Part shown: one piece after another, positions 51,276-60,102 of the stretch | Layout: every line of letters starts with the position of its first letter | Numbering within the stretch: the stretch's first letter is position 1 | Source: Croceifilum oryzae | GTDB lineage: Bacteria; Bacillota; Bacilli; Thermoactinomycetales; Thermoactinomycetaceae | Direction: 5' to 3' | DNA: 64,000 nucleotides | Assembly (NCBI RefSeq): GCF_030814315.1 | Contig: NZ_JAUSUV010000007.1 | Span: 62,001 to 126,000, forward strand | Program-made: the position numbers and the translations under genes | The notes under the pieces: model-generated | The model's database searches: none | Told to the model about the DNA's origin: nothing | The model's input: the letters and a program-made list of their open reading frames with translations, nothing else

Positions 51276-51971
51276 ATGAAGATCGGAATCATAGGGGCAA
51301 TGGATAGCGAGATCGCTCGCTTTTTAGAGGACTTAACAGAGAAACAAGTACATCAGATTCATGGCTTTTCCTACTATGAAGGGATGATGGCAGGTCGCGA
51401 AGTGGTGATTACCAAGTCAGGTGTGGGAAAGGTAAATGCCGCCATCTGTGCAACGACATTAATCAGTCATTTTCAAGTGAAATCGGTCTTATTTACCGGG
51501 GTAGCAGGGGCTGTTCATCCAGATCTAGAGATTGGAGATATCGTAGTCTCCAGTGAATGCCAATATCATGATGTAGATGTAACGGCTCTGGGATTTGTAC
51601 GTGGTCAGATTCCATTTCAAGAGACGTCGATCTTCCCAGCTGATCCAGCTTTAGTACAATGGGCTGAAGAAGCAGGTCAGGAGATGGATGGAGTCCAAGT
51701 GAAAGTAGGAAAGGTTTTATCCGGAGATCAATTTATATCAAGTGTGGAAGCCGTACATATGCTTCGTGAAGAGCTACAAGGGGCTTGTGTGGAGATGGAG
51801 GGAGCGGCGGTCGCTCATGTCTGCTTTATGCTTAAGACTCCATTTATCGTGATTCGCTCTATGTCGGATCGAGCGGACCATTCTGCCCATGTGAATTTTG
51901 AGGAGTTTACGATTTTAGCAGCAGATCGTTCCTACACGATGGTGAGCTATCTATTGCATAAAATAGCATAG
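51276..51971 (+). CDS. mtnN: 5'-methylthioadenosine/S-adenosylhomocysteine nucleosidase
   Basis: 231 aa, normal length. IGIIGAMDSEIARF start; KSGVGKVNAAICATTLI; LFTGVAGAVHPDL; VEMEGAAVAHVC with the ribose-binding Glu; SMSDRADHSA with the catalytic Asp. It splits MTA and SAH to recycle methionine and adenine. ATG 51276 lies 21 bases after ccpA with its own AGAGAGGAA, so it is probably in one transcript with ccpA. Confidence 0.95.
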   Translation: MKIGIIGAMDSEIARFLEDLTEKQVHQIHGFSYYEGMMAGREVVITKSGVGKVNAAICATTLISHFQVKSVLFTGVAGAVHPDLEIGDIVVSSECQYHDVDVTALGFVRGQIPFQETSIFPADPALVQWAEEAGQEMDGVQVKVGKVLSGDQFISSVEAVHMLREELQGACVEMEGAAVAHVCFMLKTPFIVIRSMSDRADHSAHVNFEEFTILAADRSYTMVSYLLHKIA

Positions 51972-52015
51972 AAATATGCATATACGTAGCAAATGATCCC
52001 TGTTTCTGTGTGTTT

Positions 52016-52065
52016 AAAATCCCCTTTTCAGAGCAAAATAACGTCACAATATGAAAGGGGGTTTT
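52016..52065 (+). promoter_or_regulatory. Hairpin masking the DUF1540 ribosome site / mtnN terminator
   Basis: AAAATCCCCTTTTCA (52016-52030) pairs with TGAAAGGGGGTTTT (52052-52065) across 21 bases. The right arm holds the GAAAGGGGG Shine-Dalgarno of the next gene, 5 bases before its ATG at 52070. It can act as a terminator for mtnN, as a translational block, or both. Confidence 0.6.
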
Positions 52066-52069
52066 CTAA

Positions 52070-52231
52070 ATGGCACGTGATGTTCGTTGTGAGGTAAACA
52101 ACTGTACGTATTGGGGATCTGGCGACAAATGTGAAGCCGATGCTATCTATGTAGTAAGTAATACAGGAAGAGAAGCGGAAGATCAGAAGGAAACCGATTG
52201 CCATACCTTTGAACGGAAAGCCAAGCACTAA
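52070..52231 (+). CDS. DUF1540 cysteine-motif protein
   Basis: 53 aa: MARDVRCEVNNCTYWGSGDK, then CEADAIYV and TDCHTF. The Cys pattern (C-x4-C-x8-C ... C) is that of DUF1540, small proteins often made in sporulation and possibly metal-binding. ATG 52070 with GAAAGGGGG about 8 bases before. Lies between mtnN and acsA with terminators on both sides. Confidence 0.85.
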   Translation: MARDVRCEVNNCTYWGSGDKCEADAIYVVSNTGREAEDQKETDCHTFERKAKH

Positions 52232-52270
52232 GCTTATTTGAATGACTTGTTTTGAATAATCGTATGAGAG

Positions 52271-52300
52271 AATCTGGCCTATAAAAGGGTCAGATTTTTT
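52271..52300 (+). terminator. Terminator of the DUF1540 gene
   Basis: AATCTGGCC pairs with GGGTCAGATT, then T run. Confidence 0.88.
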
Positions 52301-52418
52301 ATGTTTTCCAAAGAATAAATTCTTATATATAAACTAGATTTGGTATGAATGAGAAAAACATTCTATGTTATAATCATACATAAAAGAAAATTGCTATATT
52401 TCTTAGGGGGAGAATCAT

Positions 52419-54137
52419 ATGCTAGATCATTCACAATCAGTAGGGATTCAAACAAAAGAAAATAATTTAGAAAACTATGAGGCAGCGTATAAGGATTTTT
52501 CTTGGGTCGATGTTGAGAAAGCGTTTACATGGAGCGAGACAGGGAAAGTGAATGCTGCCTATGAGGCGATTGATCGGCATGTGATGGAAGGAAAAGAGCA
52601 TAAAACAGCTTTATGGTACAGCGACGAGTCAAGAGATGAGAAGTATTCATTTGGCGATTTAAAAACAAAATCAAATCAATTTGGAAATATACTTAGAAAA
52701 TACGCAATTAGCAAAGGAGACCGAGTTTTCATCTTCTTGCCACGAACGCCTGAGCTATACATAAGCTTCTTAGGCGCCTTAAAAGTAGGAGCGATTATCG
52801 GACCTTTGTTTGAAGCATTTATGACCGTAGCTGTAAAAGATCGCTTGGAAGATAGTGAAGCAGTAGCGCTTGTGACTACACCTTCGTTATTGTCACGTGT
52901 GCCTCTTGACGAGCTACCACATCTCAAACATGTCATCTTAGTAGGAGATGATGCTGATACGGAAGGTGCGATCTCATATGAGAAAGAGATGGCATCAGCT
53001 TCCGCAGATTTAGAGATTGAATGGGTAGATCGAGAAGATCCGATGCTCATTCACTACACATCCGGATCGACTGGAAAGCCAAAAGGAGTCGTCCATGTCC
53101 ATAACGCGATGATTCATCACTACCAAACGGGAAAATGGGTCGTGGATTTACAAGAGGATGATATCTATTGGTGTACAGCGGATCCAGGATGGGTGACAGG
53201 TACTTCCTATGGGATATTTGGACCTTGGTTACATGGGGTTACCAGTGTGATTCGAGGAGGCAGATTTACTCCGGAAGACTGGTATCAGACGATTGCAGAG
53301 AAAAAGGTAACGATCTGGTACAGTGCGCCGACTGCGTTTCGGATGTTGATGGGTGCAGGAGATGAGCTTGTAGCGAAGCATGACCTATCTTCTGTGCGCC
53401 ATATTTTAAGTGTAGGAGAACCTTTGAATCCGGAAGTGGTACGTTGGGGATTAAAAGTCTACGGGAAGCGAATTCATGATAACTGGTGGATGACAGAGAC
53501 CGGCGGAACCCTCATTTCCAACTATCCGCAAATGGAGGTAAAACCAGGCTCCATGGGACGACCGATTCCTGGAATTTATGCAGCGATTATCGATGATAGT
53601 GGAAATGAGCTTCCGCCGTACTCAATGGGGCACTTAGCGATTCGAGCTGGTTGGCCTTCGATGATGAGACAAATCTGGAAAAATGAAGCCAAGTATCAAG
53701 AGTACTTCCGAATCCCCGGATGGTACCTATCTGGAGACACAGCGTATCAAGATGAGGATGGCTACTTTTGGTTCCAGGGTCGGATTGATGATGTGATTAA
53801 TACGGCAGGGAAGCGAGTAGGTCCTTTTGAAGTGGAGAGTGCTTTAGTCGAGCATCCAGCCGTAGCCGAAGCTGGAGTAATCGGGAAGCCTGATGCAGTA
53901 AGAGGAGAGATTATTAAAGCCTTTATTGCTCTAAGACAGGGGTATGAAGCATCTGCTGAGCTAAAAGAAGAGATTCGCCAGTTTGTAAAAGATCACATGG
54001 CTGCCCATGCAGCTCCACGTGAGATTGAGTTTATCGAGAAGCTTCCGAAAACGCGGAGCGGTAAAATCATGCGACGTGTGTTAAAAGCTTGGGAATTAGG
54101 GCTTCCTACGGGTGATTTATCAACAATGGAAGACTAA
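52419..54137 (+). CDS. acsA: Acetyl-CoA synthetase
   Basis: 572 aa AMP-forming acyl-CoA synthetase, Bacillus AcsA type. AMP-binding motif IHYTSGSTGKPKGVVHVH; WCTADPGWVTGTSYGI; DNWWMTETGG; YLSGDTAYQDEDGYFWFQGR; and the acetylatable lysine in KTRSGKIMRR at the end. Turns acetate to acetyl-CoA. ATG 52419 follows TAGGGGGAG. No acuABC genes are next to it, unlike Bacillus subtilis. A -10-like TATAAT lies about 50 bases upstream and a possible cre site lies in the coding start. Confidence 0.95.
   Translation: MLDHSQSVGIQTKENNLENYEAAYKDFSWVDVEKAFTWSETGKVNAAYEAIDRHVMEGKEHKTALWYSDESRDEKYSFGDLKTKSNQFGNILRKYAISKGDRVFIFLPRTPELYISFLGALKVGAIIGPLFEAFMTVAVKDRLEDSEAVALVTTPSLLSRVPLDELPHLKHVILVGDDADTEGAISYEKEMASASADLEIEWVDREDPMLIHYTSGSTGKPKGVVHVHNAMIHHYQTGKWVVDLQEDDIYWCTADPGWVTGTSYGIFGPWLHGVTSVIRGGRFTPEDWYQTIAEKKVTIWYSAPTAFRMLMGAGDELVAKHDLSSVRHILSVGEPLNPEVVRWGLKVYGKRIHDNWWMTETGGTLISNYPQMEVKPGSMGRPIPGIYAAIIDDSGNELPPYSMGHLAIRAGWPSMMRQIWKNEAKYQEYFRIPGWYLSGDTAYQDEDGYFWFQGRIDDVINTAGKRVGPFEVESALVEHPAVAEAGVIGKPDAVRGEIIKAFIALRQGYEASAELKEEIRQFVKDHMAAHAAPREIEFIEKLPKTRSGKIMRRVLKAWELGLPTGDLSTMED
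52516..52529. promoter_or_regulatory. Possible cre (CcpA) site within acsA
   Basis: AGAAAGCGTTTACA matches TGNAARCGNTNNCA at all fixed positions except the first. It lies 98 bases into the gene; acsA is a CcpA target in Bacillus subtilis. Confidence 0.4.
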
Positions 54138-54210
54138 GCAATGGATTTGCATCCATTTTGACATGTAGATTTGTAATAAATTTATATGATAAAATCGTGT
54201 TTTTATAATG

Positions 54211-54258
54211 AAAGAGGGAAGCGCCACTACATTATCAAGTAGGGCGCTTCCCTCTTTC
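54211..54258. terminator. Bidirectional terminator of acsA and the thermonuclease gene
   Basis: AAAGAGGGAAGCGCC pairs with GGCGCTTCCCTCTTT. Confidence 0.9.
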
Positions 54259-54274
54259 GTTTATGTCTATATGC

Positions 54275-54784
54275 TTAGTTATATTTGTGCCTAGATTGGG
54301 GCACTTGTTCGGCGAGTGTTTTATACCTTTTGTCGGACCGAAATCCACTCTTTTTGACATAGTTCGGTTGGGACCAGATTCTTAACTTTTCAGTTTTTGC
54401 TAGCTGTTCTGCTTTCCGATAGCGTGCTTTGTGCTTATGTCGTGCAAAATCATATGCATAGCGAGCGTACCCTTTGCGAAGTAATTCTTCGTTTAACAGG
54501 CGATTGGTATTAATCCAAATATGAGCTAAAATTCGCCCGTGCTGATCTCGTAGGGGATGGTCTAATTCGATTTCCAGTTTGTTAGCGAAGATCAATTCGT
54601 CATAAATATAGCTTTTAGCATCTCTCGCATATGGTTCCGGCGTGGCTCCAAACGGAGCATAATTCATTTCGGGAGTATCAATGAGAAGAAGGCGTACTTT
54701 TTCTTTCTGCCCGCGCCATAGGACAATAATCGTGTCCCCATCTACGACTTCTTCTAGGCGCACTTCTTCACGTAGGGTAGACAT
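54275..54784 (-). CDS. Thermonuclease-family (SNase-like) protein
   Basis: 169 aa. OB-fold nuclease pattern: VVDGDTIIVLWRGQKEKVRL, then RLLLIDTPEMN with the Arg and Asp of the active site; LDHPLRDQHGRILAHIW gives the second Asp/Arg; LLNEELLRKGYARYAYDF closes the core. No signal peptide, so it may stay in the cell, unlike secreted staphylococcal nuclease. ATG 54784 follows GAAAGGTGAG. Calcium-dependent nuclease activity is inferred. Confidence 0.88.
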   Translation of the reverse strand: MSTLREEVRLEEVVDGDTIIVLWRGQKEKVRLLLIDTPEMNYAPFGATPEPYARDAKSYIYDELIFANKLEIELDHPLRDQHGRILAHIWINTNRLLNEELLRKGYARYAYDFARHKHKARYRKAEQLAKTEKLRIWSQPNYVKKSGFRSDKRYKTLAEQVPQSRHKYN

Positions 54785-54937
54785 AGCTTCTCACCTTTCT
54801 TCAACTTTTTCTGCTTATTTATCAGGGTATCTTATTATAATTTTAAACGATTTGGTAGAGCAGGGCAAAGTGAAATGGTGAGAAATCTATGAAAAAATGA
54901 TAAAAAATAATCCCGAGATGTGTTCTCGGGATTAAAA

Positions 54938-57247
54938 TTAGTTATGGTCTTCACCATCACCATTGCCATTGCCATCACCAAATTTAAATTGGCCCTTTGT
55001 TGGGTCCTCAGGGGTACCTTTATCACCACCTGGTGGTTTTTGACCGTTATTTCGAGGTGGCTGTTGAGGTGTTGGTTGTTGTGGTTGTTTTTCTTTCTTT
55101 TGGTTATTTGTATTGGTATTTGTATTCGAATTCGTATTGGTCTGTGTTCCTGAAGAAGATTCATCATCCGTATCAACAGGTGTTCCAGATTCAAAATAAA
55201 CATTTTTCGAAGTTCCACTTGCGAAGCTAGAGCCCTTCTTGATTAGATCAGGTCTAGCGGTAGCAGCGGCTTTGAACAATTTTACCCAAGCTTCTTTGGC
55301 TAAATGTTGATCTCCGATTGCGTTGTAGTCATAACCAGACCATACGCCCATTGTCACTTCTGGTGTATAGCCTACGAACCAGAGGTCAAAGTAGCTCGTA
55401 GTTGTACCTGTTTTACCTGCAACATTGTATCCACCTGTACCTGCTCCAATGCTATCTTTAGCTGTACCGCTTGTCACAACTGCACGCAACATAGAGGTAA
55501 GTTGTCTTGCAGTATTCGTTTCGAATACTCTTACTGGATTTGGTTTGTACTGATAGACGATTTTGTCATCCTTATCACGAATTTCACGAATGATATGTGT
55601 TTCGTTATATACGCCATCATTTGCAAACATGGAGTAAGCACCCGTCATTTCCTCTACAGTGTATCCAATCGATGCTCCACCCAGAACCAAACTATCTACA
55701 GTTCGGTCTTTTTGAATAATGTCGATACCCATCTTCTTGACATACCCATCAAACAGACCGCCTTGTCCGATTTTCCTTAGAACTTCACGATAGACTTTTA
55801 CAGCGGGTACGTTTTTAGACCATTGAAGAGCGTACTCAGCACTCATTGGACCTCTATCGCCCTTATAGAAGTCGCTAGAACCGCCACCCTTTTTAAGGTT
55901 CTCGTCGATAATAGTTGAATTTGGACTAATGATTCCTTTATCTAGCGCTGGGCCATAGGCTAAGATGGGCTTCATCGATGAACCAGGTTGGTTTTGTGCA
56001 TCAAATGCATGATCCTTCTGGTTTTTCTTAAAGTCTGCACCACCTACGAAGGAGAGGACCTCACCCGTCTTTTGGTTTATCATAACGGCTCCGATTTGTT
56101 CAGTAATCTTTCCTTTACGACCTTTGACTGATTTGCTATTGTATTTGATCTTAGAAGCAGCTTTATCCATCTCATCGTATATTCTCTTATCGATGGTTGT
56201 GTAGATTTTTAATCCACCGCTGTTTACGTACTTGTTGTATTGATCTTTTTTCTTTACTTGCTCTGGATCTTTTTCCTCATCGATCTTCTTAAGAATATCA
56301 ACAGCCTCTTTTTGAACGGCAGTCATGATGTAAGGATATGTTTCCATCGCACTTTCTTCATTTAGGTCTTCCTCAGACACAAATGATTTTGAGATATCAA
56401 CCTTAATGGCTTCGTCATACTCTTTTTGCGTAATCTTGTTTACTGTAAGCATATTTTTGAGGACTAACTTCATTCGTTCTGTCCCTTTTTTTATCGTGTC
56501 TTCTGGTTCCTTGGCTGGGTTGTTGGGATTGAACTTATTTGGACTTTGTACCATCCCTACGAGATAAGCAGCTTCTGGAAGAGTTAGTTTATCTACTTCT
56601 TTGTTAAAAAGTCCATGTGCTGCAACTTTGAAACCGTAAAGAAGTTTGCTGTTAGCACCGTTTCCTAGGAATACACTGTTTAAGTAGCTTACTAAAATTT
56701 CTTCTTTGTTGTAGTATTTTTCTATGCGGTTTGCATCAATTAGTTCTTTTGCTTTACGTTCATATGACTTCTCAGTGTTTTGAAGGATTTCTCGTTTGAC
56801 TAATTGTTGCGTAAGGGTACTACCACCACTTCCATTTGCTTGCCCAGTAGCACTTTCCCATGTGGCGCGTAGGATTGCTTTGGGAACAAATCCGCTATGT
56901 TGATAAAACTCTCTATCTTCTGTCGCAAATAATGCATCTAGTAAGTGTTTACTTACCTCTTTTGAGCTTTTAATTAATTCTCGAGAATCTTTGCGGTGCA
57001 TTTTTCCAACTTCTGTCTTGTCACCGAAATAAACATAAGAATCTGCACTGAAGTTTCCGAGAGTTTCCTCAAAATCTGTTTTGGTACGAATTTTTTCGTT
57101 TTCGGTATAAGCTCGAACAGCTCCTAAACCCACTCCAGCAGCTGCTACAGATATGGTTAATAGGGATACGGCTACGATAAAAGTAGTCTTACCCAGCTTT
57201 TTTAGTATGCGTTTACCTTTTTTAGGTTGTTGTTTTTCTGATTCCAT
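54938..57247 (-). CDS. Class A penicillin-binding protein (copy 1)
   Basis: About 769 aa bifunctional peptidoglycan synthase (PBP1A type). Cytoplasmic basic start, one membrane helix, glycosyltransferase domain with catalytic Glu in ATEDREFYQHSGF and TLTQQLVK; transpeptidase domain with SSMK (nucleophile Ser), SKN and KTGT. The last about 100 residues are a Gly/Asn/Thr/Pro/Gln-rich extracellular tail with runs such as TNTNSNTNTNTNN. The start chosen follows CGAGGAGGT; a TTG 19 codons upstream is also in frame. Lies 178 bases downstream of a paralogue of equal size. Confidence 0.92.
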   Translation of the reverse strand: MESEKQQPKKGKRILKKLGKTTFIVAVSLLTISVAAAGVGLGAVRAYTENEKIRTKTDFEETLGNFSADSYVYFGDKTEVGKMHRKDSRELIKSSKEVSKHLLDALFATEDREFYQHSGFVPKAILRATWESATGQANGSGGSTLTQQLVKREILQNTEKSYERKAKELIDANRIEKYYNKEEILVSYLNSVFLGNGANSKLLYGFKVAAHGLFNKEVDKLTLPEAAYLVGMVQSPNKFNPNNPAKEPEDTIKKGTERMKLVLKNMLTVNKITQKEYDEAIKVDISKSFVSEEDLNEESAMETYPYIMTAVQKEAVDILKKIDEEKDPEQVKKKDQYNKYVNSGGLKIYTTIDKRIYDEMDKAASKIKYNSKSVKGRKGKITEQIGAVMINQKTGEVLSFVGGADFKKNQKDHAFDAQNQPGSSMKPILAYGPALDKGIISPNSTIIDENLKKGGGSSDFYKGDRGPMSAEYALQWSKNVPAVKVYREVLRKIGQGGLFDGYVKKMGIDIIQKDRTVDSLVLGGASIGYTVEEMTGAYSMFANDGVYNETHIIREIRDKDDKIVYQYKPNPVRVFETNTARQLTSMLRAVVTSGTAKDSIGAGTGGYNVAGKTGTTTSYFDLWFVGYTPEVTMGVWSGYDYNAIGDQHLAKEAWVKLFKAAATARPDLIKKGSSFASGTSKNVYFESGTPVDTDDESSSGTQTNTNSNTNTNTNNQKKEKQPQQPTPQQPPRNNGQKPPGGDKGTPEDPTKGQFKFGDGNGNGDGEDHN

Positions 57248-57425
57248 CTTGCTACCTCCTCGTGTAAGAATTATATCACCTAGCGGCTGATTTTCTTGTG
57301 ACAATTCCGTGCTACTACGTTTGTTATGGGCATAAAAAAGGGACTCCTGTATTGTATCAGAAGTCCCTAGTGTAAGGTGTGATAATTTGGTAGCGATTTA
57401 TGGCAATCTGTGGATATTTGTATCG

Positions 57426-59792
57426 TTATGGAAACTTTCTTTCTCTTTGTGAGTCAAAAGGGAAGGGGATGTTTTGATGGTTTACATTGCCTGGCTCTTT
57501 TGGCTTACCTGGTCCGGGTGGTTTACCCGGAGGTGTAATAACGGGTATCGTGATTTCGTTTTCTCCTCCATCTCCTTTTTCCTTTTCTTCTTCCTCTTTC
57601 TTCTTCTCTTCCTCTTCTTTTCGCTTCGTCTCTTGCCATGCAGAGAAGCGGGCTCGATCAAATGAAGCGACTCCCATCTCAGAGCCTAGGTTTCCAGGAT
57701 TCGAAAATTTCCCTGCAAGCAATTGGGGATTAGCTCGTTCGATTGCTTTAAAGATGTTGACCCATGCGTTTTTCGCCATGTCCTTATTGGTCATGGACAT
57801 GTTGTAATCATAACCAGCCCATACGCCAATGCTGATCTTCGGCGTATATCCCACGAACCATAGGTCGTCATAATCACTACTGGTTCCGGTTTTGCCTGCT
57901 ACATCATATTTGGAATTAATTTTTCTTCCGATGATGGAAGCTGTGCCCCCTTTTACAACAGCACGCAACATATTGGTGATCTTGTAGGAAGTCTGAGGGG
58001 AGAAGACTTCTACTGGTTTGTTTTTGTGCTCAAACACGACATTTCCATCAGCATCTTCGATTTTACTGATGACATACGGAGGATGATGCGTTCCGCCATT
58101 GGCAAAGGTAGCAAAGGAAGCGGTCATCTTCTCTACGGTAAATCCGTATGTATTTCCTCCGATGGCAGCGGACTCTGTATCATTGGGATGCGGATTTAAG
58201 CCCATTTGACGGATATAGTTAAACGCTCTCTCTTGTCCAACGGCTCGAAATGTTTTGATGGCAGGCGTATTAAGTGAAAATTTTAAAGCGTGCTCGACTG
58301 TAACGGGTCCTTGGAATTTTTCGTTCGCATTTTTATAATCGCCGCCACCTCCGCCTTTTTTAATGACTTCATCCACGATTTTGGCTTGAGGGGAGAGAAG
58401 ACCTAGTTCGAGTGCAGGGCCATAATCCAGAACAGGTTTGATTGCCGAACCTGGCTGATTTTGGACATCGAAGCAGTGATCTTTTTGATTTTTATCAAAT
58501 TTGTGCGTGCTCGGGACAAATGCAAGGACTGCGCCTGTTTGGTTTTCAATGACGCAAGCGCCCAGTTCTTCTTCGTACTTCTTGCCTGATTTAGGATATA
58601 CGCGGGGACGAAGTGGTATCCCTTTTAAGACGTCATTATTGATTTCAGTGTATAATTGCTCGTTTAAAGTCGTGTAGAAACGATAACCTTTTGTCGAGGC
58701 GAGTTTTTTGTACTGTTCCAGTGTAGAGCGATATTTCCCTTGTTTGTTTAAATCAGCTAGATTTAACCCGTCTTTTTCCATCAGGGTCCTAGCGGCTTCA
58801 TCTTCAATCGTAAACATGATAAAGGGATATTTGCTGTAGGCATTTTGAAATTGTTCTGGTTTGGCTAGCGACTCCTCTAGGTTAAACGCAAGGGCATCTT
58901 GGTACTCTTTTTCATTTAGATACCCATATTCTTTCATCTTAGAGAGAACAAGCTTCATTCGCTTTAGCCCGCGTTGTAACCCCTCACTTGCATCTTTTGT
59001 ATCTTCTTTATTTGCTGTCGCTGAATCATTGTAGAATGGGCTAAGTGCATTGGGACGTTGAACCATTCCAGCAATGTAGGCGGCTTGGGCAGGATTGAGG
59101 TCTTTTACATCTTTTTTAAATAGTCCATTTGCCGCTGATTTAACGCCATACATTTGTTGGCCATGGGCACCGGGACCAAAATGGACGACATTCATGTAGT
59201 TACGGATAATTTCATCTTTGTTGTATACTTGTTCTAGGCGTAGAGCTAAAATGATTTCTTTTGATTTTCTTTCTAAATCTTTGGATCGATCGTTTAGAAT
59301 GAGGTTCTTGACTAGTTGTTGCGTGATCGTACTGCCACCTGTTTGAGAAGAGGCATGTGTGGCAGATTGATAGGCGGCACGTACGATGGAACGTGGAACA
59401 ATGCCTTGATGTTTGTAGAAGTCGCGATCTTCGATGGAGATAAAGGCATTTGTTAAGTTCGGGCTTACTTCTTTGATATCACTTAATAAGGTACGGTCCT
59501 GGTTTTCGGCACGCAGAGAGCCAATGAGGACAGAATTCCCATCTTTGTCTTTATTCTGAAAATAGGCATAACTCGTTTCAAATAGTTTCTTTAAATCTTT
59601 GTCTAGATCGTCTTTCGTGCGAACTTTTTCGTCTTTTACGATCGACTGAACAACGCCAGCTGCAACACCGACTCCCAACATCACACCCGTAAGACAAATC
59701 GTGACTACGATCATTCCGATATAAAGGAATTTTCTTAGTATTCTTTGGGTGGCTGAATGGGAGTTCTTATATTTATCGACCCGTTTCTCCAT
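57426..59792 (-). CDS. Class A penicillin-binding protein (copy 2)
   Basis: 788 aa, same layout as the next gene: one membrane helix at about 25-47, glycosyltransferase domain (SIEDRDFYKHQGI, STITQQLVKNL), transpeptidase domain with SAIK, SLN and KTGT. The tail differs: a Lys/Glu-rich charged stretch then a Pro/Gly-rich end. ATG 59792 follows GAGGAGGGT. The two genes arose by duplication but are diverged across all domains. Both active-site sets are intact, so both should be functional at the membrane. Confidence 0.93.
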   Translation of the reverse strand: MEKRVDKYKNSHSATQRILRKFLYIGMIVVTICLTGVMLGVGVAAGVVQSIVKDEKVRTKDDLDKDLKKLFETSYAYFQNKDKDGNSVLIGSLRAENQDRTLLSDIKEVSPNLTNAFISIEDRDFYKHQGIVPRSIVRAAYQSATHASSQTGGSTITQQLVKNLILNDRSKDLERKSKEIILALRLEQVYNKDEIIRNYMNVVHFGPGAHGQQMYGVKSAANGLFKKDVKDLNPAQAAYIAGMVQRPNALSPFYNDSATANKEDTKDASEGLQRGLKRMKLVLSKMKEYGYLNEKEYQDALAFNLEESLAKPEQFQNAYSKYPFIMFTIEDEAARTLMEKDGLNLADLNKQGKYRSTLEQYKKLASTKGYRFYTTLNEQLYTEINNDVLKGIPLRPRVYPKSGKKYEEELGACVIENQTGAVLAFVPSTHKFDKNQKDHCFDVQNQPGSAIKPVLDYGPALELGLLSPQAKIVDEVIKKGGGGGDYKNANEKFQGPVTVEHALKFSLNTPAIKTFRAVGQERAFNYIRQMGLNPHPNDTESAAIGGNTYGFTVEKMTASFATFANGGTHHPPYVISKIEDADGNVVFEHKNKPVEVFSPQTSYKITNMLRAVVKGGTASIIGRKINSKYDVAGKTGTSSDYDDLWFVGYTPKISIGVWAGYDYNMSMTNKDMAKNAWVNIFKAIERANPQLLAGKFSNPGNLGSEMGVASFDRARFSAWQETKRKEEEEKKKEEEEKEKGDGGENEITIPVITPPGKPPGPGKPKEPGNVNHQNIPFPFDSQRERKFP

Positions 59793-59879
59793 TTACTTGA
59801 TACCCTCCTCGGTTTCGGGTAATATTATACCATATATTTGAAAGTGACGAACAAGTACAGTAACCAATAAGTTTTTTCG

Positions 59880-60085
59880 AATTCAGAGAGCTGGTGGTCG
59901 GTGCAAACCAGTCGAGCCTTTTTGGTGAATTACGCTTGGGAGCTTATGCGGACACGAATCTGCACGGTTTCAAACCGATATCATGATCGAGTGGGAGATT
60001 CATTTATAATTTATAAATGATCTTCAACAAGGGTGGTACCGCGGAATAACTTCGTCCCTTATGGGGAGTGAAGTTTTTTATTTTG
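59880..60085 (+). promoter_or_regulatory. T-box riboswitch (tyrosyl) upstream of tyrS
   Basis: Stem I features are seen (AGAGAGCTGGTGGTCGGTGC), a TAC tyrosine specifier candidate in GAATTACGC (59931-59933), the T-box AGGGTGGTACCGCG at 60030-60043, and a terminator AACTTCGTCCC/GGGGAGTGAAGTT with T run at 60048-60082. Uncharged tRNA-Tyr binding favours the antiterminator and read-through into tyrS. It fills the 310-base gap. Confidence 0.95.
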
Positions 60086-60102
60086 CCTAAAAAGGAGCGA
60101 GA

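Noticed and set aside
55304-55780. 158-codon plus-strand frame with many cysteines
   Set aside because: It is the antisense of a conserved transpeptidase domain, with no ribosome site; cysteine richness comes from reading that gene backwards.
54938-57304. Possible frameshift near 57181 in the first PBP gene
   Set aside because: Counting bases across an A run gave a one-base ambiguity, but the protein is continuous and matches its paralogue; start coordinate may be off by one.
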